36,529 nt of DNA from an uncultured Bacilli bacterium (GCA_944326155.1 CALVCV010000013.1:1-36529), one strand, 5' to 3'; counted from the first letter of the stretch, positions 24,501 through 32,952 are shown. Notes: generated by a model not told the origin, from the letters alone. A program made the numbers and translations.

Positions 24501-26093
24501 AGCGACCTATTGCCATTAAAATGTCCTCATTGTGGAACAGAATTGATGCGAAATGGTTTTGATATTGAGTTTGAAACCTTTTTAGGGTTTAATGGTGAAA
24601 AAGTACCCGATATTGATTTGAATTTTTCAGGTGAATATCAGGCAAAAGCTCATCTATTTTGTCAAAAGACATTTGGTATTGATAATGCTTTTAGAGCAGG
24701 TACTGTAAGTACGGTTCAAATTAAAACTGCTTATGCTTATGCGCGAGATTATTATCAAACAAAAGGTATTTTTAAAAGACAAGCAGAACTTGAAAGATTA
24801 GCAAAGATGTTATCTGAATCCAAACGTACAACTGGTCAACATCCAGGTGGCATCGTTGTTATACCAGATGATATTGAATATACTGATATTATCCCTGTCC
24901 AATATCCACCTATCTCTGATACTGAAACCGATGATTTAAACTGGCGAACTTCCCATTATGATTATCATAAGTTTGAAAGTAATCTCTTAAAATTAGATAT
25001 TCTAGGCCATGATGATCCGACTGTTATGAAATGTCTAATGGATTATGTTAGTCAAAACCCTGATGAGTTTCCTTTCTCAGTCGTTGAAGATATTCCATAT
25101 TTTGACAAAGATGTAATCTCTTTATTCAGCAGTAAGGATGCTCTTAAACTAAATGGTGATGATGTTGATAATTTATCAAGTGGTACCATTGGTATTCCTG
25201 AATTTGGTACCCAATTTGTTAGAGGAATGTTAGAAACCATTAAACCAAATTCCGTAAGTCAGATTATCAAAGTATCAGGTCTTTCACATGGTACTGATGT
25301 TTGGATGAAAAATGCTGAAGACCTTGTTAAAGGTACCAATTTAAAATATCCTAAGATTTTATTCAATGATGTAATTGGTTGTCGTGATGACATTATGGCT
25401 TACTTGATTGATAAAGGACTTCCTTCATCAGACGCATTTAATATTATGGAAAAGGTGCGTAAGGGGAAAGGACTTACAATTGAACATGAAGAATTACTTT
25501 TGCAGTATAATATTCCTGAATGGTTTATCGATTCATGCAAAAAAATTAAGTATCTATTTCCCAAAGCGCATGCAACAGCCTATGTCATAATGGCTTTACG
25601 TATTGCATGGTTTAAAGTGCATCGACCTATTTATTATTATGCGGCTTACTTTTCTAAAAGAGCTAAAGAATTTGATGCAGAAGCTTTTGCAATGGGAAAA
25701 AATGCTATTCGTAATCGAATAACCGAAATTGAAAGTAAAATTCAAAAGCATGACAATGTATCTAATAAAGAAATTGACTTATTAGATGAATTAAAAATAG
25801 CTTTAGAAATGACATTACGTGGATACACTTTCAAGCAAATTGATGTTAATATTTCGGATGCAACAAATTTAGTTATTTCTAAGGATCATAAATCTTTATA
25901 TTTACCATTTGTTGCGGTTGAATCTTTGGGTGAGACAGTGGCTTTATCAATCGTAGAAGCGCGCAAAATGCGTCCTTTTACATCGAAAAAGGATTTTGAA
26001 TTAAGAACAAGCATTAATAAAAAACAATATGCCAATCTTTTAAAACTTGATGCTTTTGGTGATTTAATTGATGATGATACAAAATTATTATAG
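21564..26093 (+). CDS. polC: DNA polymerase III alpha subunit, Gram-positive PolC type
   Basis: The replicative polymerase, with built-in 3'-5' exonuclease. 1509 residues, a little longer than the roughly 1440 of Bacillus. An N-terminal region is followed by an OB-fold (about 245-330, VLGTIVTSEIKNFRSRQGRD). A PHP domain starts at about 346 (VELHAHTKMSVLDS, VTDHANCHILPE) and is split by the DEDDh exonuclease (about 430-600: VVFDIETSG, AHNAHFDSDF, HRAVYDARTTANI). The polymerase core has GSRGSVGSSFVATLMEITEV, a zinc site CPKC (about 942) / CPHC (about 986), and the palm motif PDIDLNFSGEYQ with catalytic Asp near 1016-1018. FRAGTVSTVQIKTAYAYARDY follows. The exonuclease acidic residues are all present. 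AAAGGAGGTAATT precedes ATG 21564. Confidence 0.97.
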   Translation: MEENKLYTIFKSSGVILDDNLVTCELNSVKVNEATSTWRLCITSKEIILLEKLKEINEKVSKYICDTFQIKTVKFTIDYPLEKKSTYKFSEKALKAYYDYAISVCMEVKKGVIILNEYYKRFLDNEIIFMVASEEEKKAAEDNLIMIKRFFLNYGLDFVKMTIRISDSVKNYKTLSDVKKQNQEILDETKSIEDYRLKEQKNRENNFRGTFSYTMNSQPIYKEIDELPISSMEIEEFKQTEGTDRVDVLGTIVTSEIKNFRSRQGRDFTLLTATITNFKDSILIKRFIKEFEKKEYAEKLVSNTKIKVKGRIQWDDFAKDVVIMCDEITYFGNDVSRVKIDEAPIKRVELHAHTKMSVLDSILSVEDYVWQANNYQHKAIAVTDHANCHILPELFKLCQKYKIKPIAGVEGYYINNESLNIAFTNEDIELKNATYVVFDIETSGLYIPFNEIIEIGAVKIKNGIIIDEFAKLVRPKRKLFKQITDITHITNEMLNDELPIEEILPDFKKFIEGSILVAHNAHFDSDFIYAELEKMNLFDGPMPCIDTMMFARGLYGSEYKQNNLRAVAKFLKVEIEPNEQHRAVYDARTTANIFLKLLAEALDRNYSNYNNLNDMVEKNQLFRYKIPNHINLLVKNKKGLKNFYKIISESHTTYFQKDARILKSLIESNREGILVGSGCGYGEIFSCALEKTPRQLEELIDFYDYIEVQPPENYLNFFEMWNKDEALKMIRGLIKQIITISKKHHKLVVATGDVHELTYEDAEYRKIYLSVARPNGGGPHELSKYEGTLDMHYRNTSEMLEAFDFLDNNEAYEIVVTNTNLINDMIEEYELFPKKLYVPRDDFMADKNGVLSMKNAVYDISYQKAYEIYGNPLPKYVQERLDRELGAIIGNGYFSVYYISHLLVKNSNDAGYIVGSRGSVGSSFVATLMEITEVNPLKAHYVCPKCHFTAFKFSEEEKEKYPQDIPSDFENELEKVSVGSDLLPLKCPHCGTELMRNGFDIEFETFLGFNGEKVPDIDLNFSGEYQAKAHLFCQKTFGIDNAFRAGTVSTVQIKTAYAYARDYYQTKGIFKRQAELERLAKMLSESKRTTGQHPGGIVVIPDDIEYTDIIPVQYPPISDTETDDLNWRTSHYDYHKFESNLLKLDILGHDDPTVMKCLMDYVSQNPDEFPFSVVEDIPYFDKDVISLFSSKDALKLNGDDVDNLSSGTIGIPEFGTQFVRGMLETIKPNSVSQIIKVSGLSHGTDVWMKNAEDLVKGTNLKYPKILFNDVIGCRDDIMAYLIDKGLPSSDAFNIMEKVRKGKGLTIEHEELLLQYNIPEWFIDSCKKIKYLFPKAHATAYVIMALRIAWFKVHRPIYYYAAYFSKRAKEFDAEAFAMGKNAIRNRITEIESKIQKHDNVSNKEIDLLDELKIALEMTLRGYTFKQIDVNISDATNLVISKDHKSLYLPFVAVESLGETVALSIVEARKMRPFTSKKDFELRTSINKKQYANLLKLDAFGDLIDDDTKLL

Positions 26094-26104
26094 AAGGAAA
26101 GAAT

Positions 26105-26884
26105 ATGATGAAATTAGGAAATAACTTTGCTTTTAATAAGCTTAAAAATGAATCTATAAATATTGAATTTAATTATGAATGTGCAACAACACAGGGTGTA
26201 TGCTTTAAAACTGGTATTTTATTAGGCATAACATTTTTGACAAGTCTATTTATGCTAGCTATTATTTTAAAAACAGGTAGTTTTTCACTCTTTCTTTATT
26301 TAATCGTAGGAATTGTTGCAACAGTTTTACAAATTATAATTAATATCAATCCTTTAAAAGCGAAATCCCTCGCCATTCCTTATGCAATATCAGAAGGGCT
26401 TGTGATTAGTTGTTTATGTGGTCTAGTTGAACTTGCTTTTCCAGGAAATGGACTTGTCATTTCTGGACTTGCTCTATTAATTACCTTATCAATTTTTTTA
26501 GCAGCAGTATTTTTATATAGCAAAAGAATAATTACTGTCGGGTTTCGTTTTAGAAGTTTTCTTCTCATAGCTGGTCTTGGTGTAATTGTTTTTTCAGTTT
26601 TTTTCTCACTATTAGCAGTAGCACTCTTTTTTATAAATGGTATGAATTTATATTCAGTATTTTATTTTTCAGGTCTTGGAGTAGTTGTATCTTTATTTAT
26701 GTGCTTACTTGCATCGATGTATGTAATCTATAGTTTATCAGTTGCAGATAATTTAATCAGTTTAGGTGTTGAAAAAACAATGGAGTGGTATGCTGCTTAT
26801 GCTATCACGTTAAATGTTATCTATTTATATATAGAAATCTTACGATTATTGATAATTCTTTTTGGTAGAAGAAATAATAATTAG
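26105..26884 (+). CDS. Bax inhibitor-1-like membrane protein (PF12811 type)
   Basis: 259 residues with about seven hydrophobic helices after a polar N-terminus (1-38). The C-terminal pattern LGVEKTMEWYAAYAITLNVIYLYIEILRLL matches the long bacterial Bax1-I-like group, which typically ends G-P--MEWY-A--L---LVWLYLEILRLL. YAISEGLVISCL and KRIITVGFRFRS also fit. Related BI-1 proteins such as Bacillus YetJ conduct Ca2+ in a pH-dependent way; a transport role here is inferred only. It starts 11 bases after polC with AGAAGGAAAG and closes the operon. No clear terminator follows, although an inverted repeat (26919-26945) lies before gap. Confidence 0.75.
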   Translation: MMKLGNNFAFNKLKNESINIEFNYECATTQGVCFKTGILLGITFLTSLFMLAIILKTGSFSLFLYLIVGIVATVLQIIININPLKAKSLAIPYAISEGLVISCLCGLVELAFPGNGLVISGLALLITLSIFLAAVFLYSKRIITVGFRFRSFLLIAGLGVIVFSVFFSLLAVALFFINGMNLYSVFYFSGLGVVVSLFMCLLASMYVIYSLSVADNLISLGVEKTMEWYAAYAITLNVIYLYIEILRLLIILFGRRNNN

Positions 26885-26918
26885 ACTAAAAAAATTATGA
26901 AAATGATAGCATTTGAAA

Positions 26919-26958
26919 TGGTAAAATAGTTGCATAATTTTACCATAAGTGCTAAAAT
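26919..26958 (+). promoter_or_regulatory. gap promoter with overlapping inverted repeat
   Basis: TTGCAT (26930-26935), a 17-base spacer and TAAAAT (26953-26958). A perfect 9-base inverted repeat, TGGTAAAAT (26919-26927) / ATTTTACCA (26937-26945), brackets the -35 box. No T-run follows it, so an operator is more likely than a terminator. Confidence 0.65.
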
Positions 26959-26997
26959 ATACTTGTAAAAAAAGTCCATTTAAGGAGGTTATTAAAA

Positions 26998-28011
26998 ATG
27001 GCTGTAAAAATTGCAATTAACGGTTTCGGACGTATCGGTCGTTTAGCATTCCGTCTTATGTTTGGCAATGATGATTTTGATATTGTTGCTATTAATGATT
27101 TAACTGGCGCAGAAGATTTAGCATATTTATTAAAATATGATACTGCTCAAGGTCGTTATGTTGGTCATGATGTAAAAGCTACTCAAGATTCTATCATTGT
27201 TGATGGAAAGGAAATCAAAATTTATGCTATTAAGGATGCAAATGAATGTCCTTGGGGCGAACTTGGTGTTGATGTAGTAATTGAATGTACAGGTTTCTAC
27301 ACATCAAAAGAAAAAGCAATGGCACATATTAATGCTGGCGCTAAAAAAGTTATTATTTCTGCACCTGCTAAAGGTGTTGATATGACTGTTGTATACAATG
27401 TTAACCATGAAAAATTGACTGGTAAAGAACAAATTATCAGTGCTGCATCATGTACTACAAACTGTCTTGCGCCAATCGCAAAAGTATTGAATGATAATTT
27501 TGGTATAGTTAAAGGCTTTATGACTACAGTTCATGCATATACAGGAGATCAAAACACATTAGATGCTCCACATAAAAAAGGCATTCAATCACGTCGTGCA
27601 CGTGCTGCAGCTGCCAACATTGTACCTACTACTACAGGTGCTGCAAAAGCTGTTGCTGAAGCATTACCTGAATTAAAAGGCAAACTTGATGGTATGGCTT
27701 TACGTGTTCCTACAATTACTGGTTCAGTTGTTGATTTAGTTTGGGAACCTGCACGCCCTGTAACAGTTGAAGAAGTTAATGCTGCTGTAAAAGCTGCTGT
27801 TAATGAGACTATTAACTATACAGAAGATCCAATTGTATCAAGTGATGTTATTGGTCAAACATGCGGTACTTTATTTGATGCTCAATGTACGAAGATTATG
27901 GAAGTGGATGGTAAACAATTAGTTAAAATCATTTCTTGGTACGATAATGAAATGAGTTACACTGCTCAAATGGTTCGTACTGCTAAATATTTAGTAGAAA
28001 ATTTCAAATAA
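26998..28011 (+). CDS. gap: Glyceraldehyde-3-phosphate dehydrogenase
   Basis: The NAD-dependent glycolytic enzyme converting glyceraldehyde-3-phosphate to 1,3-bisphosphoglycerate. 337 residues, the normal length. The Rossmann opening [16 protein letters not shown] is followed by AINDLT with Asp 34, favouring NAD. The catalytic loop [12 protein letters not shown] has Cys 152, and [10 protein letters not shown] supplies the partner His 179. C-terminal [14 protein letters not shown] is canonical. AAGGAGG lies 9 bases before the ATG. Codon use is noticeably more biased than its neighbours, with frequent GCT/GCA, GTT and CGT, as expected for a highly expressed gene. It is monocistronic, between its own promoter and a strong terminator. 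Confidence 0.98.
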   Translation: MAVKIAINGFGRIGRLAFRLMFGNDDFDIVAINDLTGAEDLAYLLKYDTAQGRYVGHDVKATQDSIIVDGKEIKIYAIKDANECPWGELGVDVVIECTGFYTSKEKAMAHINAGAKKVIISAPAKGVDMTVVYNVNHEKLTGKEQIISAASCTTNCLAPIAKVLNDNFGIVKGFMTTVHAYTGDQNTLDAPHKKGIQSRRARAAAANIVPTTTGAAKAVAEALPELKGKLDGMALRVPTITGSVVDLVWEPARPVTVEEVNAAVKAAVNETINYTEDPIVSSDVIGQTCGTLFDAQCTKIMEVDGKQLVKIISWYDNEMSYTAQMVRTAKYLVENFK

Positions 28012-28020
28012 ACATAAATA

Positions 28021-28056
28021 AAAAAAAGAATAATCAAATTTGATTATTCTTTTTTT
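28021..28056 (+). terminator. Rho-independent terminator of gap
   Basis: A perfect 36-base palindrome: AAAAAAAGAATAATC (28021-28035), AAATTT centre, GATTATTCTTTTTTT (28042-28056). It could work in both directions. Confidence 0.9.
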
Positions 28057-28121
28057 GTTTTAAAAGCATAAAATTGTCATAAACTAAACTATAGAGAAAT
28101 CATAATTTAGGATGTGAAAAA

Positions 28122-29168
28122 ATGCAAAGAATATATAAAATACTAGAAATTATCGGTATATTAATTATCTTCTTAATCGTTTATCGTTTATTTCCTTTTC
28201 TTCATGTGGTATTAACATATCTTTTTAAAATACTTATGCCTTTTTTGGTTGCTTTTGCGATTGCTTTTATTTTTGAACCCTTTATTCTTTATCTAGAAAA
28301 AAGAAAAATTCAAAGAAAAATTGCCATTGCATTTATTACTATCTTTTTTATCTTTTGTGTCTTTTTATTAATTAGATTTGCTATTCCGCTTTTTACTAAG
28401 CAATTAGGTATGCTCATTGAAATGTTACCTGAATATTTAAATAAATTAGAAGTATTAATGCAAAATATATCGCTTAAATTTCAAAAGTTGCCAGATAATT
28501 TTAAAATTAATTATGATCAATTAGAAAGTTATTTAAATGATAAATTAACTAGTTTAATTGAAAAAATGACATCCTCTTTACAAAGAAGTTTTTCCTATAT
28601 TATTCAGTTTTTAATAACTCCTATTTTAGCCATTTATTTTATGAATGACTATCCTAAAATCGAAGAATTAATTAAAAAAATATTGCTTAAAAAGGAAAAA
28701 ATAGTTATTTATAATACTTTAATTGAAATTAAAAAAGCCTTAAGACATTATGTTAAAGGAGTTTTTGTCATCATGTCTATTTTGACTTTGTCTGCAAGTT
28801 TTTGCTTTTTGGTAGTAGGATTAGATTATGCTTTTTTGTTCGGTGTAGTAATAGGTATAACTGATATTATTCCCTATATTGGACCATATATTGGTGGAGC
28901 CATTGTGGCCATTTTTACTATTGTTTCTAATCCTTCAAAAGTATTGATTGTTCTTTTAATTATTATAATTTTGCAATTCTTAGAAGGTAACTTTTTAGTG
29001 CCAAAAGTACAAAGTAAAACACTTAAAACGCATCCTATTATTGTTTTATTTTCAATAGCTATTTTTAGTCAGTTACTAGGAATTTTTGGTATAATAATTG
29101 CAGTACCAATGGAAAAAATTGTTGAAATATCGATAAAATCAGTAATTACTTATAAAAATCGTAAATAA
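28122..29168 (+). CDS. AI-2E family membrane transporter
   Basis: 348 residues with about eight hydrophobic helices: a pair at 12-32 and 34-54, one at 68-90, then a long amphipathic extramembrane stretch (about 100-155), and further helices from 158. The family hallmark ITDIIPYIGPYIGGAIVAI is near residues 247-265, and LEGNFLVPKVQSKTLKTHPI follows. Family members (PerM, YtvI, TqsA) are proposed to export small molecules or ions; the link to autoinducer-2 holds for only some. AGGATGTG precedes ATG 28122. No clear promoter was seen between the gap terminator and this gene, so its transcription start is open. Confidence 0.87.
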   Translation: MQRIYKILEIIGILIIFLIVYRLFPFLHVVLTYLFKILMPFLVAFAIAFIFEPFILYLEKRKIQRKIAIAFITIFFIFCVFLLIRFAIPLFTKQLGMLIEMLPEYLNKLEVLMQNISLKFQKLPDNFKINYDQLESYLNDKLTSLIEKMTSSLQRSFSYIIQFLITPILAIYFMNDYPKIEELIKKILLKKEKIVIYNTLIEIKKALRHYVKGVFVIMSILTLSASFCFLVVGLDYAFLFGVVIGITDIIPYIGPYIGGAIVAIFTIVSNPSKVLIVLLIIIILQFLEGNFLVPKVQSKTLKTHPIIVLFSIAIFSQLLGIFGIIIAVPMEKIVEISIKSVITYKNRK

Positions 29169-29181
29169 AAGATAATATCAA

Positions 29182-29210
29182 TTTACAAAAAAATCAATTC
29201 ATGATATAAT
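29182..29210 (+). promoter_or_regulatory. Promoter of the tandem membrane-protein pair
   Basis: TTTACA (29182-29187), a 17-base spacer and TATAAT (29205-29210) preceded by TGA, giving an extended -10. The 5' untranslated region is about 60 bases. Confidence 0.75.
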
Positions 29211-29223
29211 ATGTCTAGAATAG

Positions 29224-29254
29224 TATTGTAAAAATTCATGTAATATTTACAATA
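29224..29254 (+). repeat. 9-base inverted repeat in the 5' untranslated region
   Basis: TATTGTAAA (29224-29232) and TTTACAATA (29246-29254) are exact complements with 13 bases between. The repeat lies between the -10 box and the AAGGAG of the next gene. It could be a repressor site or an RNA hairpin. No T-run follows. Confidence 0.45.
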
Positions 29255-29277
29255 TCATAAAAAGAAGGAGTGAGCAT

Positions 29278-30900
29278 ATGCTATCGAAAAAGCAAAAAAT
29301 TATTATGGCAATTTTGGGCTCAATAGGTATTTTATTTGGACTAGTCGTAGCAGTTCCATTTAGAGCTATTCCTGGCCTTAATGAAGTCAAAAACATTTTG
29401 ACAATTGAATTGATAATTAAATTAGTATTGGGAGTACTAACACTTTTACTTGTAATTTATCCGTTTGTAAAGAAATATAAACTGGTTCAGAGTTATCGTG
29501 AACATTCAAAAACAATAATTGTAATGTGCTATTTTCCCATTTTTGTCTATATTTTTGGGTCGGTAGTTAACGTAATTTACACATTGTCTTTTGATTACAC
29601 TTCTATAGCAATGTTAAGTACTTTATCTGATAAATTATTGGGAATTGTTGTTGCGGTATTAACTGTTTATTTAGTTTTTACTATTTATTGTCTTGTTAGA
29701 ATCCAAGATATTGTGGCAAGATTAGATAAAGGATCTAATATTTTATTTGATAGTTTTATGCTAGTAATTTATATTTGCTTTGTAATTTTACTATGGCGTA
29801 CAAACTACGCATACAATCGCGCATATTCTACAGTTGATGAATATTTTGTTGGTAGCCCATTATTATTCTGCATTTATATTGCATTGTTTATTACAATAGT
29901 ATGTGCTTTTAAATATCTTTTTGTTACCATCAAAAAAGATAAGACTTTGATTTATTATATTGAAGGTAATTTATTTGATGATTTAATCAGTCAGGCTGAA
30001 TATAATCGTGCTTACAATGATACACTTGATGATTTCGAAAATTATTTTGAAACCAATTACACTGATTATGAAAATTTAGATATTGAAGAAATCGTTTCTA
30101 AAACAGAAGATGTTCCTGCAAAACAAGAAACTCCTATTTCTATTGAAAAAAATATTTTTGCGGATTTAAATGATGTTGATGTTACAGAACTTGCAGAAGT
30201 TGATGAAAAAATTGAACTTGTTGAAACTGATGAGTTAAAAGAGGTTCATCAACAAAAAGATGAAGTTTTAGCACATATTAAGACAAAGAATGAAGCATTA
30301 GCATTAATTCGTGAGAAAAAGAATGGGTTAGAACAAAAAGAAAATGATTTAAAAGCAGCAAAAGATGCATATGATGCTGCCCTTGCTGAATTTACACAGT
30401 TTAAACTTGATTATTCAAATGTAAATGAAGTAGATGAAAAAGAAAATATTAAGAAAGTTAAGAAATTTACACCTACTTTTGAGAAGGTTGTTGAATATGC
30501 CAATAGTTTTAGCGATCGTCAAGGCTTTAAAGTTAATGCTAATCCTAAAGGTACTTTATTAAAATTTTACCTTGGTAAAAAAATGTATTTAGTATTACAA
30601 GCTACTAAGAGCGACTATCGAATAAGTTTTATCACAAATCCTGATAAATTTGTTGAATATGTTACATCAAGACCTGGTGAATTAATTGTACCAAAGAATT
30701 TAAAAGATAATAATTGGATTCGTCTTACAAATAAAGGTAAAGAAGATCCAAAACTAATTCGACAAATTATAAAACAAGCTGTTGAGACTGCTGAAAAACA
30801 ACTTGCTGATGCTGCAGCCGTAAAATTAGCTGAAAAGAAGGCCAAAGCAGCCGAACGTGCAAGAATGCGAGCTGAGCAAAAAGCAAATGCTAACAAATAA
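29278..30900 (+). CDS. Six-helix membrane protein with C-terminal MmcQ/YjbR-like domain (paralogue 1)
   Basis: 540 residues of unrecognised family. Six hydrophobic helices (about 8-26, 41-61, 80-104, 118-140, 159-175, 193-215) are followed by an acidic linker (230-325), a helical coiled-coil-like stretch (325-375), a compact domain (about 400-505) and a Lys/Ala-rich tail ending KANANK. The compact domain reads KGTLLKFYLGKKMYLVLQ, SDYRISFITNPDKFVEYV, PGELIVPK, NNWIRLTN, then a final helix. This order (basic strand, GK-y---l, f---p, kgnW--l, helix) resembles the MmcQ/YjbR or CyaY-like fold; that is fold-level inference only. Its neighbour repeats the same design, so the pair arose by duplication. 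AGAAGGAG precedes the ATG. Confidence 0.6.
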   Translation: MLSKKQKIIMAILGSIGILFGLVVAVPFRAIPGLNEVKNILTIELIIKLVLGVLTLLLVIYPFVKKYKLVQSYREHSKTIIVMCYFPIFVYIFGSVVNVIYTLSFDYTSIAMLSTLSDKLLGIVVAVLTVYLVFTIYCLVRIQDIVARLDKGSNILFDSFMLVIYICFVILLWRTNYAYNRAYSTVDEYFVGSPLLFCIYIALFITIVCAFKYLFVTIKKDKTLIYYIEGNLFDDLISQAEYNRAYNDTLDDFENYFETNYTDYENLDIEEIVSKTEDVPAKQETPISIEKNIFADLNDVDVTELAEVDEKIELVETDELKEVHQQKDEVLAHIKTKNEALALIREKKNGLEQKENDLKAAKDAYDAALAEFTQFKLDYSNVNEVDEKENIKKVKKFTPTFEKVVEYANSFSDRQGFKVNANPKGTLLKFYLGKKMYLVLQATKSDYRISFITNPDKFVEYVTSRPGELIVPKNLKDNNWIRLTNKGKEDPKLIRQIIKQAVETAEKQLADAAAVKLAEKKAKAAERARMRAEQKANANK

Positions 30901-30922
30901 TAGAAAGGAAAGTTAGATAATT

Positions 30923-32710
30923 ATGATTGATAACAAAACATATAGAAAATCTTTATTTATCTTATCTACTATATCAGTAGTTTTAAACATTTTAATGTTT
31001 ATTCCTTTTGGTAAAACTTTTACGAATGCTGAATCATTGATTAAATTTCTTCTTTTACCTATTGTGGTTGGATGTTTAAACCTTGTTATTACGCTTAAGA
31101 AATTTAGTGAATATAGACCAACAAGTAGATTTCAATCTTATGCTAGTTATTTGCCAATTTTCTCATATCTTGTCGCTACTTTTGTTTATGCAATTTTTAT
31201 GATGAATCGTGCTGATCCAATGGCTGTTTTTTCATATAACAAATATATTTTTTTAATGATTGGTTTTGCTATTCTTGCTGTAGGACTTTCTTTCTTACTT
31301 TGTATCATGGATAAAGTCAATTTATATTTAACAAAAAATCAAATTAATGTTTTGGATATTGCTATTTATGTAGCCTTCATTCTCGATGTTATTTTAGTAA
31401 AAACAACCGTTTTAAATCCATATGTTGATGTTGAACTTGCAAACAGTTCTGCTTTAAATATTATCTTTGGTATCGTCATAGGCATAGCTGTATTATATTT
31501 GTTATTTGCAAGAGCATTTAGATTCTATCGAGCAAATGAGGAATTTACAATGCGCAATAAAGATGAATTAATTGAAAAATGGTCTAAAAAACGTGATGAA
31601 GCATATTCAGATGCTGAATTAGTTATTCTATATTCATTACATAATTACGCCAATACACGTTTTGAAATTGAAGATACTGAAAATAAAATTGTAACTCCTG
31701 AAGGATACGTTAGCGTAAATAGTGAAGAACTTACTGAATTAAAGAAAAAATATAAAGATTTAGTTGCTAACAAAAAAGTTGTTGATAAACAACATGAAAA
31801 ATTGAAAGATGAATATATTGCACTTCAAAATAAAGTTAAGTTAGATGTTGCACAAGCAGAATTAGAAGGTTTGAAAAAACAAAAAGATTTATTAGATGCA
31901 AGTATTAAAGAAGAAAACACGCGTTTAGAAGATGATGTAAAACAATATGAAGAAGAATTAGCTGCTTTTGAAGAGAAAAAAGCTCAACTTGAAAAAGAAC
32001 GTACAGCTTTACTTGCCGAACTAAATTTTTCATCAATATCTGAAGCAAGAGAAAAAGAAAGACTAGAAGCTGAGGCTAAAGCGATGAATGCAAGACCTGC
32101 AAGGCCTAAAGTTGAAAAGGTATTTAAACCTTCTTATGAAGACATGATAAATTTTGCTAAAACAATTAAAGGTGAAAATTTAAGTGTTATTAGTAACGAG
32201 GCAGGTACTTCACATAAATTCTTAGTTGGAAAGAAACCATATTTATTATTACAAAAAACCAACAGTGATTATCGTGTTACTTTCTGTGTCAAAGAAGAAG
32301 CTATTATTGATTATTTACAAAGTTATCCTGGTGAAATTTCTGTTGCTAAATCACCAAAAGGTGGCAATTTCTTAAAGATTGCTAATACTGGTGAATTAGA
32401 TGAGGATTTATTAAAAAAGGTTATTTCTGAATCACTTGCAGCTGAACTTGATGCTGAAAAGAAAGCTCAAGCTGCCAAAGATGCTGAAAAGCAAGCAAAA
32501 CTTGATGCAAAAGAACAAGAAAAGCGCAATCGTGAATTGTTAAAAGAAGCTGAAAGAATTGTAGCTAAAGCAAAACGTGAAGAAGAAAAAGCAGCTTTAA
32601 GAGCAAAACGTGAAGAGGAAAAGCAAGCAGCAAAACTTGCTGCTGAAGAAGCTAAATTAGCAAAAGCTACTTCAGAAAAAAATACTAATTCAAATGAAGA
32701 AGCAGCATAA
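30923..32710 (+). CDS. Six-helix membrane protein with C-terminal MmcQ/YjbR-like domain (paralogue 2)
   Basis: 595 residues, sharing the architecture of the gene just upstream (22-base gap, same transcript). Membrane helices lie near 10-28, 39-57, 75-95, 107-128, 142-160 and 178-196. A long charged coiled coil (about 265-395) carries many Lys/Glu/Leu heptad-like stretches. The compact domain (about 400-505) has SHKFLVGKKPYLLLQ, SDYRVTFCVKEEAIIDYL, PGEISVAK and GNFLKIAN, aligning with the first copy. An exaggerated Lys/Ala/Glu tail (506-595) follows. Membrane sequences of the two copies differ much more than the C-terminal domains. Function is unknown; the build suggests a membrane scaffold that holds a small ligand- or nucleic-acid-binding domain in the cytosol. 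A ribosome site AGAAAGGAAAG precedes ATG 30923. Confidence 0.6.
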   Translation: MIDNKTYRKSLFILSTISVVLNILMFIPFGKTFTNAESLIKFLLLPIVVGCLNLVITLKKFSEYRPTSRFQSYASYLPIFSYLVATFVYAIFMMNRADPMAVFSYNKYIFLMIGFAILAVGLSFLLCIMDKVNLYLTKNQINVLDIAIYVAFILDVILVKTTVLNPYVDVELANSSALNIIFGIVIGIAVLYLLFARAFRFYRANEEFTMRNKDELIEKWSKKRDEAYSDAELVILYSLHNYANTRFEIEDTENKIVTPEGYVSVNSEELTELKKKYKDLVANKKVVDKQHEKLKDEYIALQNKVKLDVAQAELEGLKKQKDLLDASIKEENTRLEDDVKQYEEELAAFEEKKAQLEKERTALLAELNFSSISEAREKERLEAEAKAMNARPARPKVEKVFKPSYEDMINFAKTIKGENLSVISNEAGTSHKFLVGKKPYLLLQKTNSDYRVTFCVKEEAIIDYLQSYPGEISVAKSPKGGNFLKIANTGELDEDLLKKVISESLAAELDAEKKAQAAKDAEKQAKLDAKEQEKRNRELLKEAERIVAKAKREEEKAALRAKREEEKQAAKLAAEEAKLAKATSEKNTNSNEEAA

Positions 32711-32717
32711 ATATTAA
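32689..32717 (+). promoter_or_regulatory. Possible promoter of the T-box-alaS operon
   Basis: TTCAAA (32689-32694), a 17-base spacer and TATTAA (32712-32717), overlapping the end of the upstream gene. Spacing is right but both boxes are imperfect. Confidence 0.35.
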
Positions 32718-32727
32718 AATCGCAAGA

Positions 32728-32952
32728 TAAAGACTAGTAAAATTATTTATCTTTTTAGAGAGTGATTGGTTGGTGAAAAATCATAAGTAGATAATTTGAA
32801 GCTCCTTTATAGAGGAACTAATCCTTCCCGCAAAAAATGAATTGCGTTAAAAAATATAAAGTGACAATCAAGTTTCTTTTACTTGGTTGTAATTAGGATG
32901 GTACCACGTTTAAAATCGTTCCTTGTTGCTTGGGGGACGATTTTTATTTTTG
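32728..32952 (+). promoter_or_regulatory. T-box riboswitch (tRNA-Ala) upstream of alaS
   Basis: AGAGAGTGATTGGTTGGTGA (32757-32776) is the conserved AG-bulge and apical region of Stem I. TTTGAAGCTCC places the specifier codon GCT (Ala) at 32801-32803. The T-box sequence AATTAGGATGGTACCACG (32891-32908) differs from the consensus GGGTGG at one base. The terminator stem is AAAATCGTTCC (32912-32922) with GGGACGATTTT (32934-32944), followed by a T-rich run. Uncharged tRNA-Ala would bind the specifier and the T-box bulge, form the antiterminator and switch alaS on. Confidence 0.95.
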
